Origin: Casp-actino8 sp964614655
GTDB taxonomy: Bacteria; Actinomycetota; Acidimicrobiia; Acidimicrobiales; Ilumatobacteraceae
NCBI GenBank assembly: GCA_964614655.1
Contig: CAZTPF010000021.1
Span: 1 to 33,917 of the forward strand
Length of the DNA stretch: 33,917 nucleotides
Direction: 5' to 3'
The first letter of the stretch is position 1; each line of letters begins with the position of its first letter. The notes below the pieces were generated by a model, which worked only from the letters and a program-made list of their open reading frames with translations, searched no databases and was not told where the DNA came from. Of the stretch, positions 1-7,731 are shown in pieces. Position numbers and translations under genes: made by a program.

Positions 1-531
1 GTCGGGTGCCAGGTCGGCGATGGCGAAGCCGACCGTCATCGACTGGATGTACAGGGCGTACGAATACGCGTCGATGTCGGTGCGAGCGAAGCCGCGAGCC
101 TGGGCGTCTTCCACCACCTTGGTGGCGGCCTGAATCACCTCACGCTGGATGGCCGCCACTTCGGTACGGAGTTCGGGGTCGGACAGCGCCGCCGCCAGAA
201 CGTCGATCCGCTGTCGACGAGCGGTGACTAGCTTCGGGTCGGACACGTCGAAACGCTGCTGGAAGATCATGTCGATCGTGACGTCGCCTTGTTCCATGAC
301 GGCGGCGATGACATCGATGACGATTCGCATCTGCTTGGCGAACTGCTCGGCGAGGGCCGCGTTCACGAGGCCACGACGACTCTTGAAGAACCAGTAGAGA
401 GACCCAGTAGTGGTGTCGGCGCGCTCCGCGATGTCGACGACCTTCACGGCTTCGACACCGTGCTCGGTGATGACCTCGAGGGTGGCGTCGATGAGACGCT
501 GGCGGGTCGACGGGTCGGGCTGGTCGGCCAT
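1..531 (-). CDS. TetR/AcrR-family transcriptional regulator (3' end outside window)
   Basis: The minus strand is open for 177 codons from ATG at 531 to the window edge with no stop, so the C-terminus is missing. The N-terminus reads MADQPDPSTRQRLIDATLEV, followed by a helix-turn-helix whose recognition region contains TTTGSLYWFFKSRRGLV, the usual TetR signature (S/G-x-LYxxFxxKxxL). The rest is helical and would form the ligand/dimer domain. An in-frame ATG at 543 would add MRFP; I prefer 531 because a weak TGAGG lies just upstream of it. The gene is divergent from the repeat-protein gene at 638, and the palindrome at 573-593 between them is a natural operator. The ligand cannot be told from sequence. 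Confidence 0.85.
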   Translation of the reverse strand, partial: MADQPDPSTRQRLIDATLEVITEHGVEAVKVVDIAERADTTTGSLYWFFKSRRGLVNAALAEQFAKQMRIVIDVIAAVMEQGDVTIDMIFQQRFDVSDPKLVTARRQRIDVLAAALSDPELRTEVAAIQREVIQAATKVVEDAQARGFARTDIDAYSYALYIQSMTVGFAIADLAPD

Positions 532-557
532 GGGAAACCTCATTTTGTCGGAAGGAG

Positions 558-585
558 TTGAGGCGAGCGATGCTCTGTATATAAT
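558..585 (+). promoter_or_regulatory. Candidate sigma70-type promoter for the repeat-protein gene
   Basis: TTGAGG at 558-563 and a consensus TATAAT at 580-585 are separated by 16 bp on the plus strand, about 50 bp upstream of the chosen start. The -10 box lies inside the palindrome at 573-593, so a bound regulator would block it. The spacing is close to optimal; the -35 box matches TTGACA only in its first half. Confidence 0.5.
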
Positions 586-593
586 TTACAGAG
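573..593. promoter_or_regulatory. Perfect inverted repeat, candidate TetR operator
   Basis: CTCTGTA (573-579), a 7-bp spacer containing TATAAT, then TACAGAG (587-593). The arms are perfect reverse complements and the 21-bp site is much more AT-rich than its surroundings. It lies between the divergent TetR-type gene and the secreted repeat-protein gene, the standard position of a TetR operator controlling one or both. Binding is inferred. Confidence 0.6.
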
Positions 594-637
594 TGTCGGC
601 AACTTGGTTGAGATGGGGCAAGAGGGTGCGGACCCTC

Positions 638-3382
638 ATGATCCGACTGGCGATGGTCTCCGTCGTCGGCGCAGTCGTCGCAACAGGACCGGCGCAGGTC
701 GCCAGTGCCGCGACCGGGGACTGCGATGCGGCGGCGGGTGGCCTGTTCCCGAACGGTGACGGGTCGATGAACGACCCCTACCTGGTGACGACGTCGACGC
801 AATTGGCCGCTATCGACACCTTTGCTGCCTGCCACGACGAGAACTTCGTCCAAGGCGGCAACATCACTCTGACTGGACCCTGGACGCCGATCGGAAGCGG
901 CGGCGTTGGCTTCATCGGCACCTATCGCGGAGGGGGACACACGATCTCGGGCCTCGAATTGGCGGGAGTTGAAGCCGGTCTCTTCTTTGTGGGAAACACG
1001 GGTGCGTCCTTCTACGACCTGAATATCGTCGTGGCCTCGTCGGCGGCGGCGCGGGACAGAGTCGGTGCTTTGGTGGGGATGTCACTCGGTCCGTTGACGA
1101 TCGATGATGTGCACGTCACCGGGGACGTGTCCGGTTCAGGATCGGACGTCGGCGGTTTGGTGGGTCAGTCACGTGCATTGACGGTGGTGAATTCGTCGGT
1201 CGATGGTGATGTGACCGCTGACAAAGATGGCCTCAGATTGTCCTACGCGGGTGGAGTGGTCGGTTACGCATTGGGTGCGGTGTCGATCACGGCGTTCGAC
1301 TTGACCGGAGATGTGTCCGGTTCGGGGTCGTCAGTCGGCGGTTTGGTGGGTCAATCGGGTGCGTTGACAGTGTCGGGTTCGTCGGTCACCGGAAACGTGA
1401 CGGGCAGCGACGACGGGTCGTTCTCACTCGTTGGTGGTGTTCTCGGTGGGACGTCCGGCAGCGCGGTGTCGATCACGTCGACCGAGGTCAGGGGCCACGT
1501 CACGGGATCCCAAAAGTTGGTGGGTGGATTGGTCGGTGCATCAGGTCAGTTGACGGTTTCTGACTCGTTGGTGGTCGGGAATGTGACGACCGGCGACGAT
1601 GGAGCAGGTTCGTCGTATGTGGGCGGTGTGGTCGGATTTGCGTCGGGATCTTTGGTATCGATCACGTCGACGGATGTGGTTGGGAATGTGTCCGGTACGG
1701 GGTCGGTTGCCGGTGGTCTGGTCGGTCAGTCAGGTGTGTTGGTGGTTTCTGACTCGTTGGTGGTCGGGAATGTGACGACCGGCGACGATGGAGCAGGTTC
1801 GTCGTATGTGGGCGGTGTGGTCGGGCTTGCGCCAAGCCGTGCAGTGACGATCTCGGCAACCCGCGTGGTTGGAGGCGTGAGTGGTTCAGGTGATTCCGTG
1901 GGTGGATTGGTGGGTCAGTCGGGAGAGTTGACGGTGTCGGATTCGTCGGTGACGGGAAATGTGTCGTCGAGTGCGGGGGGTCTTGTAGGTGGTGTGGTCG
2001 GTAATGCGCCGGTTGATCCGGTGTCGGTCGTATCGACCGACGTGGTTGGGGATGTGTCGGGTTCGGGGTCGACTGTCGGTGGTTTGGTGGGTCAGTCGGG
2101 TGTGTTGACGGTGTCGGGTTCGTCGGTGGAGGGGGATGTGTCGTCGAGTGCGGGTGGTTTCGTGGGGGGTGTGGTCGGTTTTGCACCGGGCTTTTCGGTG
2201 TCGATTAGGTCGACCGAGATCAGCGGACATGTGTCAGCAACCGGTGATGGAGTCGGTGGATTGGTTGGTTTTTCGGGTGCGTTGACGGTGTCGGGTTCGT
2301 CGGTGGCGGGGGATGTGTCGTCGAGCGCGGGTGTTTATGTGGGTGGATTGGTTGGTTTTTCGGGTGCGTTGACGGTGTCGGGTTCGTCGGTGGCAGGGAA
2401 TGTGTCGGCTGGTGTCGACGGCCAGGGTTCGTCGTATGCAGGGGGTGTGGTCGGTTTTGGAGTCGGCGCAGTGACGTTGTCGGCTGTGGCGATGACGGGG
2501 GGTGTGTCGGGCTCGGGGACGAGTGTCGGCGGTTTGGTTGGTCAGGCTGGTCAGGCTGGTTCGGCGGTCGATGTGACCAACTCTCTGTATCGCGGCACCG
2601 TGAACGGCTTGGACAAGGTCGGTGGTCTTGTGGGATCGGCATTGGACGATGTCGTTCTCGAAAACGTGTACGTCGCTGGCTCGCGACCTGACCCAGCTGT
2701 CACCGATCAAGGAGGCTTCCTCGGAAGTGCTGGGGGAACTCTCACGGTGACAGCATCATTCTGTACGGGTAGTGATTGCGGTGTCGGCAACCGCGTCGAC
2801 GACGCCGACCTGAAGACGCGATCGACCTTCACCGGATGGGATTTCGACACGGTCTGGTGTCTCTCGTCGTCGGTGAATAACGGTTATCCGGTGTTACGAG
2901 CGATCACCAATCCAGTTGTGGGCTTCGCCGCATGTTGGGCTCCGGTTGTAGCTGTAACGCCGATCTGGCGGGTTGGTCTCGATCCGAACGGAGGTGCATG
3001 TGCGGATGGGGATCGGCGCCATGACGACGAGTGGACATCAGTGTTCGTCGGGTATCGCTATCTGCCAGGCGCGGTCGAGTGTGAACGAGACGGTTTCGAG
3101 TTCTCGGGTTGGGCCGATGTCGAGCTTCCCGACGAAGTTGTCGACCTGCCGATACTCGCCGACCCGACCGACGGAGCGAAGCGGGCCTTCCTTGCCGCCA
3201 ACGCCGATCTGATCGCCGTGTGGAAGGAAGTCGAGGTCGAGCTCGACGATCTGACTGGTACGGCTCCCGGTGCTTTCGTGGGTGGCCCTGATCGTCGTAC
3301 TCGTGAGGGTGGTGGTGTGGTGGAGGGCTATTACATTCCGCCGAACACGCTCTTCGGCCTGTGGATGCTCGCTTCAGCCTGA
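638..3382 (+). CDS. Secreted GLUG/beta-helix-like repeat protein with C-terminal InlB-type module
   Basis: About 914 aa. The N-terminus (MIRLAMVSVVGAVVATG...ASAAT) is a signal peptide, so the product is exported. Residues of roughly 50 to 730 form many degenerate repeats of about 29-63 aa built on VGGLVGQSGxLTVSxSSVxGxV and GGVVGxAxGxVxIxxTxVxGxVSGSG. These resemble the GLUG motif and predict a right-handed beta-helix or similar solenoid on the surface. A segment around residues 770-865 has LDPNGG, VGYRYLPG, FSGWAD and AVWKEV, resembling InlB/Listeria-Bacteroides repeats. Cysteines occur only near the ends. At DNA level the repeats are recent copies (see repeat entries). An in-frame GTG at 626 is an alternative start. 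No catalytic motif is visible; adhesion or cell-surface function is inference. Confidence 0.8.
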   Translation: MIRLAMVSVVGAVVATGPAQVASAATGDCDAAAGGLFPNGDGSMNDPYLVTTSTQLAAIDTFAACHDENFVQGGNITLTGPWTPIGSGGVGFIGTYRGGGHTISGLELAGVEAGLFFVGNTGASFYDLNIVVASSAAARDRVGALVGMSLGPLTIDDVHVTGDVSGSGSDVGGLVGQSRALTVVNSSVDGDVTADKDGLRLSYAGGVVGYALGAVSITAFDLTGDVSGSGSSVGGLVGQSGALTVSGSSVTGNVTGSDDGSFSLVGGVLGGTSGSAVSITSTEVRGHVTGSQKLVGGLVGASGQLTVSDSLVVGNVTTGDDGAGSSYVGGVVGFASGSLVSITSTDVVGNVSGTGSVAGGLVGQSGVLVVSDSLVVGNVTTGDDGAGSSYVGGVVGLAPSRAVTISATRVVGGVSGSGDSVGGLVGQSGELTVSDSSVTGNVSSSAGGLVGGVVGNAPVDPVSVVSTDVVGDVSGSGSTVGGLVGQSGVLTVSGSSVEGDVSSSAGGFVGGVVGFAPGFSVSIRSTEISGHVSATGDGVGGLVGFSGALTVSGSSVAGDVSSSAGVYVGGLVGFSGALTVSGSSVAGNVSAGVDGQGSSYAGGVVGFGVGAVTLSAVAMTGGVSGSGTSVGGLVGQAGQAGSAVDVTNSLYRGTVNGLDKVGGLVGSALDDVVLENVYVAGSRPDPAVTDQGGFLGSAGGTLTVTASFCTGSDCGVGNRVDDADLKTRSTFTGWDFDTVWCLSSSVNNGYPVLRAITNPVVGFAACWAPVVAVTPIWRVGLDPNGGACADGDRRHDDEWTSVFVGYRYLPGAVECERDGFEFSGWADVELPDEVVDLPILADPTDGAKRAFLAANADLIAVWKEVEVELDDLTGTAPGAFVGGPDRRTREGGGVVEGYYIPPNTLFGLWMLASA
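1555..1635 (+). repeat. 81-bp perfect direct repeat, copy 1
   Basis: Identical base for base to 1744-1824, offset 189 bp (63 codons), so the reading frame is kept. It encodes SDSLVVGNVTTGDDG and following residues of the solenoid. Perfect identity at synonymous sites indicates a recent duplication or gene conversion inside the gene. Confidence 0.9.
1744..1824 (+). repeat. 81-bp perfect direct repeat, copy 2
   Basis: Second copy of 1555-1635. The sequence on either side diverges at once (T versus C before it, G versus A after it), which fixes the repeat boundaries. Confidence 0.9.
2255..2307 (+). repeat. 53-bp perfect direct repeat, copy 1
   Basis: Identical to 2342-2394, offset 87 bp (29 codons). 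It encodes GGLVGFSGALTVSGSSVA. This second, shorter repeat period in the same gene shows that the solenoid unit has been copied at more than one scale. Confidence 0.88.
2342..2394 (+). repeat. 53-bp perfect direct repeat, copy 2
   Basis: Second copy of 2255-2307. The flanking bases differ on both sides. Confidence 0.88.
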
Positions 3383-3431
3383 CCCGTCGATCCATAGGCG
3401 CTCCCTCGCCAACCACTATGTTGGCGACGCC

Positions 3432-5417
3432 GTGGACTCGAACGCCCGTCTCCTTCGCATCCGACTGGTCGTTCTGTGCTTCCTCATGCTCTTCGTCGAG
3501 CTGGCCCTCATTCGCTGGCTGGGCGGCAACGTCCTCTACCTGGCCTATTTCTCGAACATCGTCCTGCTCGGCAGTTTCCTCGGTATCGGACTCGGGTTTC
3601 TCTTGGCCAAGCGCTCCGAGGTCCAGATCTACAAATTCGCTCCACTGGCCCTGGCCGCCCTCGTCGTCTTCGTGCACAACGTTCCGGTCACGGTGGTGTC
3701 GACCGGCGGCGATCTCATCTTCTTCGGCGCCGAACTGAAGCCCTCGGGGCCACCCCGTGAACTCGCCCTACCTGCTGTCTTCCTCGCCGTGGCGTTCATC
3801 CTCGCATGCATCGGTAACGGCATCGCCCACACCTTCCGACAGTTGAAGAACCTGGAGGCCTATCAGTTCGACCTGATCGGCTCGTTGATCGGCATCGTCG
3901 GCTTCGCCTTGCTGTCGTTCGTCGGCGCACCTCCGATCGTGTGGGGAATCATCGTCACGGTGGTGTTCGTGTGGACGCTGTGGCCTCGGCAGATCGCCGA
4001 TGGCGCGTTGTTGGCGATTCCGCTCCTCGTCCTGCTGGCCACATGGGGTCTGGAGTCGCGAGAAGACAACGTTCTCTGGACGCCGTACTACAAGGCCAAC
4101 TATCTGCTCGGCGACAGCGGCGCCGGTGTTCTGGTGAACGGTGTTCCGCACTGGTTCCAGACCTCCGACGAAGACTGGCCGCTCTACCAGACCCTCTACG
4201 AACGTCGTGCGTCGAAGGAGCCGGTCGAAGACCTTCTCGTGATCGGATCGGGTAGTGGCAACGACGTCGCCGTCGCTCTGGCCAACGGAGCACAACACGT
4301 CGACGCCGTCGAGATCGACCATCGTCTTCTCGATCTGGCCAAGAAACATCACCCGAACGATCCCTACGGAAACCCTCGTGTCGACACTCACGTCGACGAC
4401 GGTCGTGCGTACCTCGAACGAGCCGACAAATCGTGGGATCAGATCGTGCTCGCGCTTCCCGACTCACTGACCTTGGTACAGGGTGCTTCGTCGATTCGTC
4501 TCGAGAGTTACCTGTTCACGGTCGAAGCGGCCGAGGCCTATCGGGAGCACCTCACCGACGACGGCGTCTTCGCCATGTACAACCTGTATCGCGAATCTTG
4601 GTTGGTCGATCGCTACGCGCAGACTCTCACCGACGCCTTCGGTCATGAGCCGTGTGTGACGAAGCTAGAAGGCACCGTGGCGGTTCTGGTGGTGGGCGTC
4701 GATCCGTCGGCGGTCGACTGCCCACCCGGTGAGCAATGGGTGTCGTCAGTCGACGTCCCCGAGCCGGTCTCCGACGATCGTCCGTTCCCATATCTCAAGA
4801 CGCCGTCGATTCCCACCTTCTACGTCGTGGCCCTCGGACTGATTCTGCTCGCCTCGGTCGTGTTGGTCCGTCTCGTAGGCGGACCAATGGGGGCCATGCG
4901 CAGCTACGCCGACCTCTTTTTCATGGGCGTGGCGTTCATGCTCCTCGAGACGAAGAACATCGTGCAGTTCGCGCTGCTGTTCGGCACCACCTGGTTCGTG
5001 AACGCTCTCGTGTTCTCGGGTGTGATCGCATCGGTGCTCTTGGCCGTCGTGGTGTCGAAACGCGTGCGGGTGAGGAATCTGAACGTCATGTACGGGTTGC
5101 TCGCCGTTTCGATCATCGTCGGCTGGTTGATTCCGCAGAACGCTCTCTTGCCGCTCGGCTTTTGGCCGCGTCTACTCGCAGCCTGTGCCATCGCCTTCGC
5201 GCCGATCTTCATCGCCAACGTGATCTTCTCCCAGCGCTTCCGCGATGCCGGCGACTCGATGACGGGTTTCGCCGCCAACCTGATCGGAGCAATGGTCGGA
5301 GGAGTGCTCGAGTACACCGCACTCGTCCTCGGTTATCGAAATCTGCTGATCGTCGCTCTGTTGCTGTACACCGCAGCTTTCCTGAGCGGACGACGTACTC
5401 TGGTGGCCAGCTCATGA
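3432..5417 (+). CDS. Polytopic membrane protein with spermidine synthase-like SAM domain
   Basis: About 661 aa from GTG at 3432; the reading frame is open further upstream, but an earlier start would run far into the preceding gene. Residues 10-200 hold several hydrophobic segments. About 215-390 is a class I methyltransferase fold of the spermidine synthase type: the SAM/nucleoside loop LLVIGSGSGNDVA near 268-280, acidic AVEID near 292-296, and VDDGRAYL near 321-328. About 445 onward is a second membrane block. This membrane-SpeE-like-membrane architecture is known in bacteria, but its substrate is generally not established; true aminopropyl transfer is not shown. The stop overlaps the start of the next gene by ATGA, so the two are probably translationally coupled. 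Confidence 0.8.
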   Translation: MDSNARLLRIRLVVLCFLMLFVELALIRWLGGNVLYLAYFSNIVLLGSFLGIGLGFLLAKRSEVQIYKFAPLALAALVVFVHNVPVTVVSTGGDLIFFGAELKPSGPPRELALPAVFLAVAFILACIGNGIAHTFRQLKNLEAYQFDLIGSLIGIVGFALLSFVGAPPIVWGIIVTVVFVWTLWPRQIADGALLAIPLLVLLATWGLESREDNVLWTPYYKANYLLGDSGAGVLVNGVPHWFQTSDEDWPLYQTLYERRASKEPVEDLLVIGSGSGNDVAVALANGAQHVDAVEIDHRLLDLAKKHHPNDPYGNPRVDTHVDDGRAYLERADKSWDQIVLALPDSLTLVQGASSIRLESYLFTVEAAEAYREHLTDDGVFAMYNLYRESWLVDRYAQTLTDAFGHEPCVTKLEGTVAVLVVGVDPSAVDCPPGEQWVSSVDVPEPVSDDRPFPYLKTPSIPTFYVVALGLILLASVVLVRLVGGPMGAMRSYADLFFMGVAFMLLETKNIVQFALLFGTTWFVNALVFSGVIASVLLAVVVSKRVRVRNLNVMYGLLAVSIIVGWLIPQNALLPLGFWPRLLAACAIAFAPIFIANVIFSQRFRDAGDSMTGFAANLIGAMVGGVLEYTALVLGYRNLLIVALLLYTAAFLSGRRTLVASS

Positions 5418-6475
5418 GGTTCGGAACCGTGTTCGTCGTTGGTGCGCTCGTTGCTGCAAGTTCTTGTGGATCGTCAGATGACTCGACGTCGGCGACCGCA
5501 GAGACAACCGCAACGACTGTTGCAGCCACGACGACGACCGTTGCGACGACGACGACCGTCGTCGCCGAGACGTCGGCCCGTGATCAGATCCCCGATCCAG
5601 TGGCGTCGACTGTGGACGAGTTGCTCGGCCTCGCTCGCCCGATCGTGCTGGCCCACGCCAGTGGCGAGGAGGAACACCCGCACAGTTCGATGTACGGCTT
5701 CGTCAGTGCGGCGATCGCCGGTGTCGACGCGCTCGATCTCGACGTGAGGCTCACATCGGACGGTGTGCTGGTTGTGCATCACGACGACGACACCGGCCGC
5801 ACCGCCGATCGCGACCTCGTCGTGCACGAAGCGACCTTCGACGACGTGCGTTCACTCGACAACTCCTACTGGTTCACCGATACGTGTACGTGCACGGATC
5901 AGCCCGACACCGCCTACGTGTGGCGTGGCGTGCGCACTGGCGATCAGCCGGCCCCCGAAGGCTTCACCGCCGACGACTTCGCGATTGCCTCCTTCGAGGA
6001 AGTGTTGCAGACCTTCCCGGGCTGGATTCTGAACATCGAGATCAAGCGTCGGGCACCCGAAGCCTTCGAAGCGGCCGACGAATTGGCACGACTCCTCACC
6101 GAGTACGACGCCCTCGACCGGGCGATCGTCACCTCGTTCGACGATCGTGTCGTCGAGTACTTCCACGACATCGCACCGACGGTCGCCATGACTCCGGGTC
6201 TCGACATGACGACTGCGTTCGCCCTCGGTGGTGTGGTGCCGCCCGAGTGGGCCCGCATCATGCAGGTGCCACCGGTCTACGAAGGGATCGAGGTCTTCAC
6301 GCCGGCGTACGTGGAAGCGGCCAAGGCGGCCGGGTTGGTCACGTGGGTGTGGCCGAACGGTGGCGAGAGCTACGAGCTCTATGTCGATCTGCTCGCTCTG
6401 GGTGCCGACGGCCTCAATGCCGCCAAGCCGACGGAGGCGATCAGAGCTCTCGACGATTCACTCGCCAAGAGCTGA
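5414..6475 (+). CDS. Glycerophosphodiester phosphodiesterase, lipoprotein
   Basis: 353 aa. The signal peptide ends in the lipobox-like AASSC (Cys18), followed by a long Ser/Thr linker to about residue 52, so the enzyme is probably tethered outside the membrane. The GDPD TIM barrel shows LAH at 79-81 (usually HRG; here HAS), DLDVRLTSDG near 108-117, VVHHDDDTGRTAD near 120-132, and NIEIK in the barrel. The C-terminal WVWPNGGE and GADGLNAAKP match the end of the family, in which these enzymes release glycerol-3-phosphate from glycerophosphodiesters. The replacement of Arg in the HRG motif is notable but occurs in divergent members. The ATG overlaps the upstream stop (ATGA). Confidence 0.88.
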   Translation: MRFGTVFVVGALVAASSCGSSDDSTSATAETTATTVAATTTTVATTTTVVAETSARDQIPDPVASTVDELLGLARPIVLAHASGEEEHPHSSMYGFVSAAIAGVDALDLDVRLTSDGVLVVHHDDDTGRTADRDLVVHEATFDDVRSLDNSYWFTDTCTCTDQPDTAYVWRGVRTGDQPAPEGFTADDFAIASFEEVLQTFPGWILNIEIKRRAPEAFEAADELARLLTEYDALDRAIVTSFDDRVVEYFHDIAPTVAMTPGLDMTTAFALGGVVPPEWARIMQVPPVYEGIEVFTPAYVEAAKAAGLVTWVWPNGGESYELYVDLLALGADGLNAAKPTEAIRALDDSLAKS

Positions 6476-6491
6476 ATCGTTCGACGGCGTG

Positions 6492-6567
6492 TGGCGCGCC
6501 CGGAGGGACTCGAACCCCCAACCGTCTGATCCGAAGTCAGATGCTCTATCCATTGAGCTACGGACGC
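6492..6567 (-). tRNA. tRNA-Arg (anticodon TCG), CCA encoded
   Basis: Minus-strand cloverleaf: acceptor GCGTCCG pairs with CGGGCGC, D arm GCTC/GAGC, anticodon stem TCTGA/TCAGA with loop CTTCGGA, and T arm GGGGG-TTCGAGT-CCCTC. The discriminator is G, followed by an encoded CCA at 6494-6492. It should read CGA codons. Confidence 0.95.
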
Positions 6568-6591
6568 CGCACCGGGAAGGCTAGCGACCGA

Positions 6592-7140
6592 TCAGGCATT
6601 GATCTGCGGCCCGACCATGTCGCGGATAAGCCTCTTGTCGACCTTCCAGTCGGCCGGCACACGCACCGTCTTCTTGTTGACCTCATACGGGGCGAGTCGA
6701 TCGCCCAAGACCTGGAGGACCGAGGCGTCCCAGGGAGCCAACAAGATGTGGTTCGCGGCTGCTGACGCTCCGAAGACGTAAGCCTTGCCGCGTTTCAGCA
6801 TCGGCTGGTTCCAGGCGATGACGAGTTCGAGGTCGGGGAAGTCCTTCTGCAGGGAGGTGAAAATGGCTCGCATGGTGCGTGTCTTCTCGGCATCGAGGCT
6901 GGTGAAGTAGGCCTCGGGATCGGCGAACTTGCGAGTGGTGGTCGACCCGCGTGAGTACATCACGAGAGCGTTGGCATGGGTACGGGTGAATCCGTGCTCA
7001 CCCATCAACAACGCCATCTGTTCGTCGTACTTGCGCCCGGTGACCGACTTCATGAGGCGATGCCAGTGCGACATGGGTTTGCCGTACTTCTTTTCGATCG
7101 CCGGGAAATGGGACTCTCGGCTCGGGTCACGTTCGGGCAC
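6592..7140 (-). CDS. DUF4287/DUF1801-type conserved protein
   Basis: 182 aa. The N-terminal half (EKKYGKPMSHWHRLM, then MALLMGEHGFTRTHANALVMYSRG) matches the DUF4287 pattern. The second half (LEKTR-like DAEKTRTMRAIFTSLQKDFP, LELVIAWNQPMLKRGKAYVFG, NHILLAPW, and VPADWKVDKRLIRDMV at the end) matches the YdhG/DUF1801 domain, sometimes called an iron-chaperone-like fold. No signal peptide or membrane segment is seen, so it is cytosolic. It stands alone between a tRNA and a divergent small gene. The biochemical role is unknown. Confidence 0.8.
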   Translation of the reverse strand: MPERDPSRESHFPAIEKKYGKPMSHWHRLMKSVTGRKYDEQMALLMGEHGFTRTHANALVMYSRGSTTTRKFADPEAYFTSLDAEKTRTMRAIFTSLQKDFPDLELVIAWNQPMLKRGKAYVFGASAAANHILLAPWDASVLQVLGDRLAPYEVNKKTVRVPADWKVDKRLIRDMVGPQINA

Positions 7141-7229
7141 TGGGCGAGCCTAGAGGCACGCGGATGTTCCGCCGAGCAGTCGTGTCGGTGTGTACGTTTC
7201 CCCATGAAATCCGAAAGCGGGAGCTTCAG

Positions 7230-7520
7230 ATGACCAACCTCGACCAACCGTGGCGGGGATCGTGGAAGCTCGTCGAACACCGAGGATTCCGCGAGTGGCT
7301 GACTCATCGCGGGGCGACTGCCGACGACGCGACCGGCCCGGTGTCGTTCACAGCTCATGTCGACGATGACACCCTCGTCCTCATCGGAGGTCCGATGGGC
7401 TCGGCTTCTGAGACTCATCGCCGTCGCGTGGTCGATCATCAGCTGGTGCAGATCATGAGTGTCGAAGGTGCCGCAGACGATGCCGGTTCATGGTGCGAAC
7501 TCGTCTGGGAACGTTCTTGA
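7230..7520 (+). CDS. Small hypothetical protein
   Basis: 96 aa from ATG 7230, preceded by GGGAG at 7219-7223; the frame is open upstream to 7164 but without a better ribosome site. The sequence (MTNLDQPWRGSWKLVEHRGF, then VSFTAHVDDDTLVLIGGPMG, HRRRVVDHQLVQIMSVEGA) looks like a small globular alpha/beta protein with no membrane segment. I do not recognise the family. It is divergent from the DUF4287 gene and convergent with the tRNA-Arg terminator. Confidence 0.6.
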   Translation: MTNLDQPWRGSWKLVEHRGFREWLTHRGATADDATGPVSFTAHVDDDTLVLIGGPMGSASETHRRRVVDHQLVQIMSVEGAADDAGSWCELVWERS

Positions 7521-7552
7521 CCCCTGACCGAACTACTGATTGGAAAGCAAAC

Positions 7553-7583
7553 GACCAGCGTCTCCCGCAGGAAACCGCTGGTC
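7553..7583 (-). terminator. Hairpin terminator of tRNA-Arg(ACG)
   Basis: GACCAGCG (7553-7560) and CGCTGGTC (7576-7583) form a perfect 8-bp stem. Read on the minus strand it follows the tRNA by 6 bases and is itself followed by GTTTGCTTTCC, a T-rich tail consistent with intrinsic termination. Confidence 0.7.
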
Positions 7584-7589
7584 ATCTCG

Positions 7590-7662
7590 CGCGCTCGAAG
7601 GGACTCGAACCCCTAACCTTTTGATCCGTAGTCAAATGCTCTATCCATTGAGCTACGAGCGC
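7590..7662 (-). tRNA. tRNA-Arg (anticodon ACG)
   Basis: Acceptor GCGCTCG/CGAGCGC, D arm GCTC/GAGC, anticodon stem TTTGA/TCAAA with loop CTACGGA, T arm AGGGG-TTCGAGT-CCCTT, discriminator G. No CCA is encoded, since CGA follows. The A34 is expected to be edited to inosine to read CGT/CGC/CGA. Confidence 0.95.
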
Positions 7663-7731
7663 TGGTGGGTGGAAGTTTAGGGTCGAAAGCCCTGCTCCCC
7701 ACCGAAAACGGTCAAGATCCGACTCCCCAGG

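Noticed and set aside
140..940. 266-aa minus-strand frame spanning the TetR gene and its promoter
   Set aside because: Out of frame with the convincing TetR coding sequence and crosses the regulatory palindrome.
1555..2394. CRISPR array
   Set aside because: The repeats are coding, in frame, of unequal spacing and inside one protein gene.
1662..2710. Pro/Thr/His-rich minus-strand open frames inside the repeat protein gene
   Set aside because: They are reverse complements of Gly/Val/Ser repeat codons, with no start signals or known domains.
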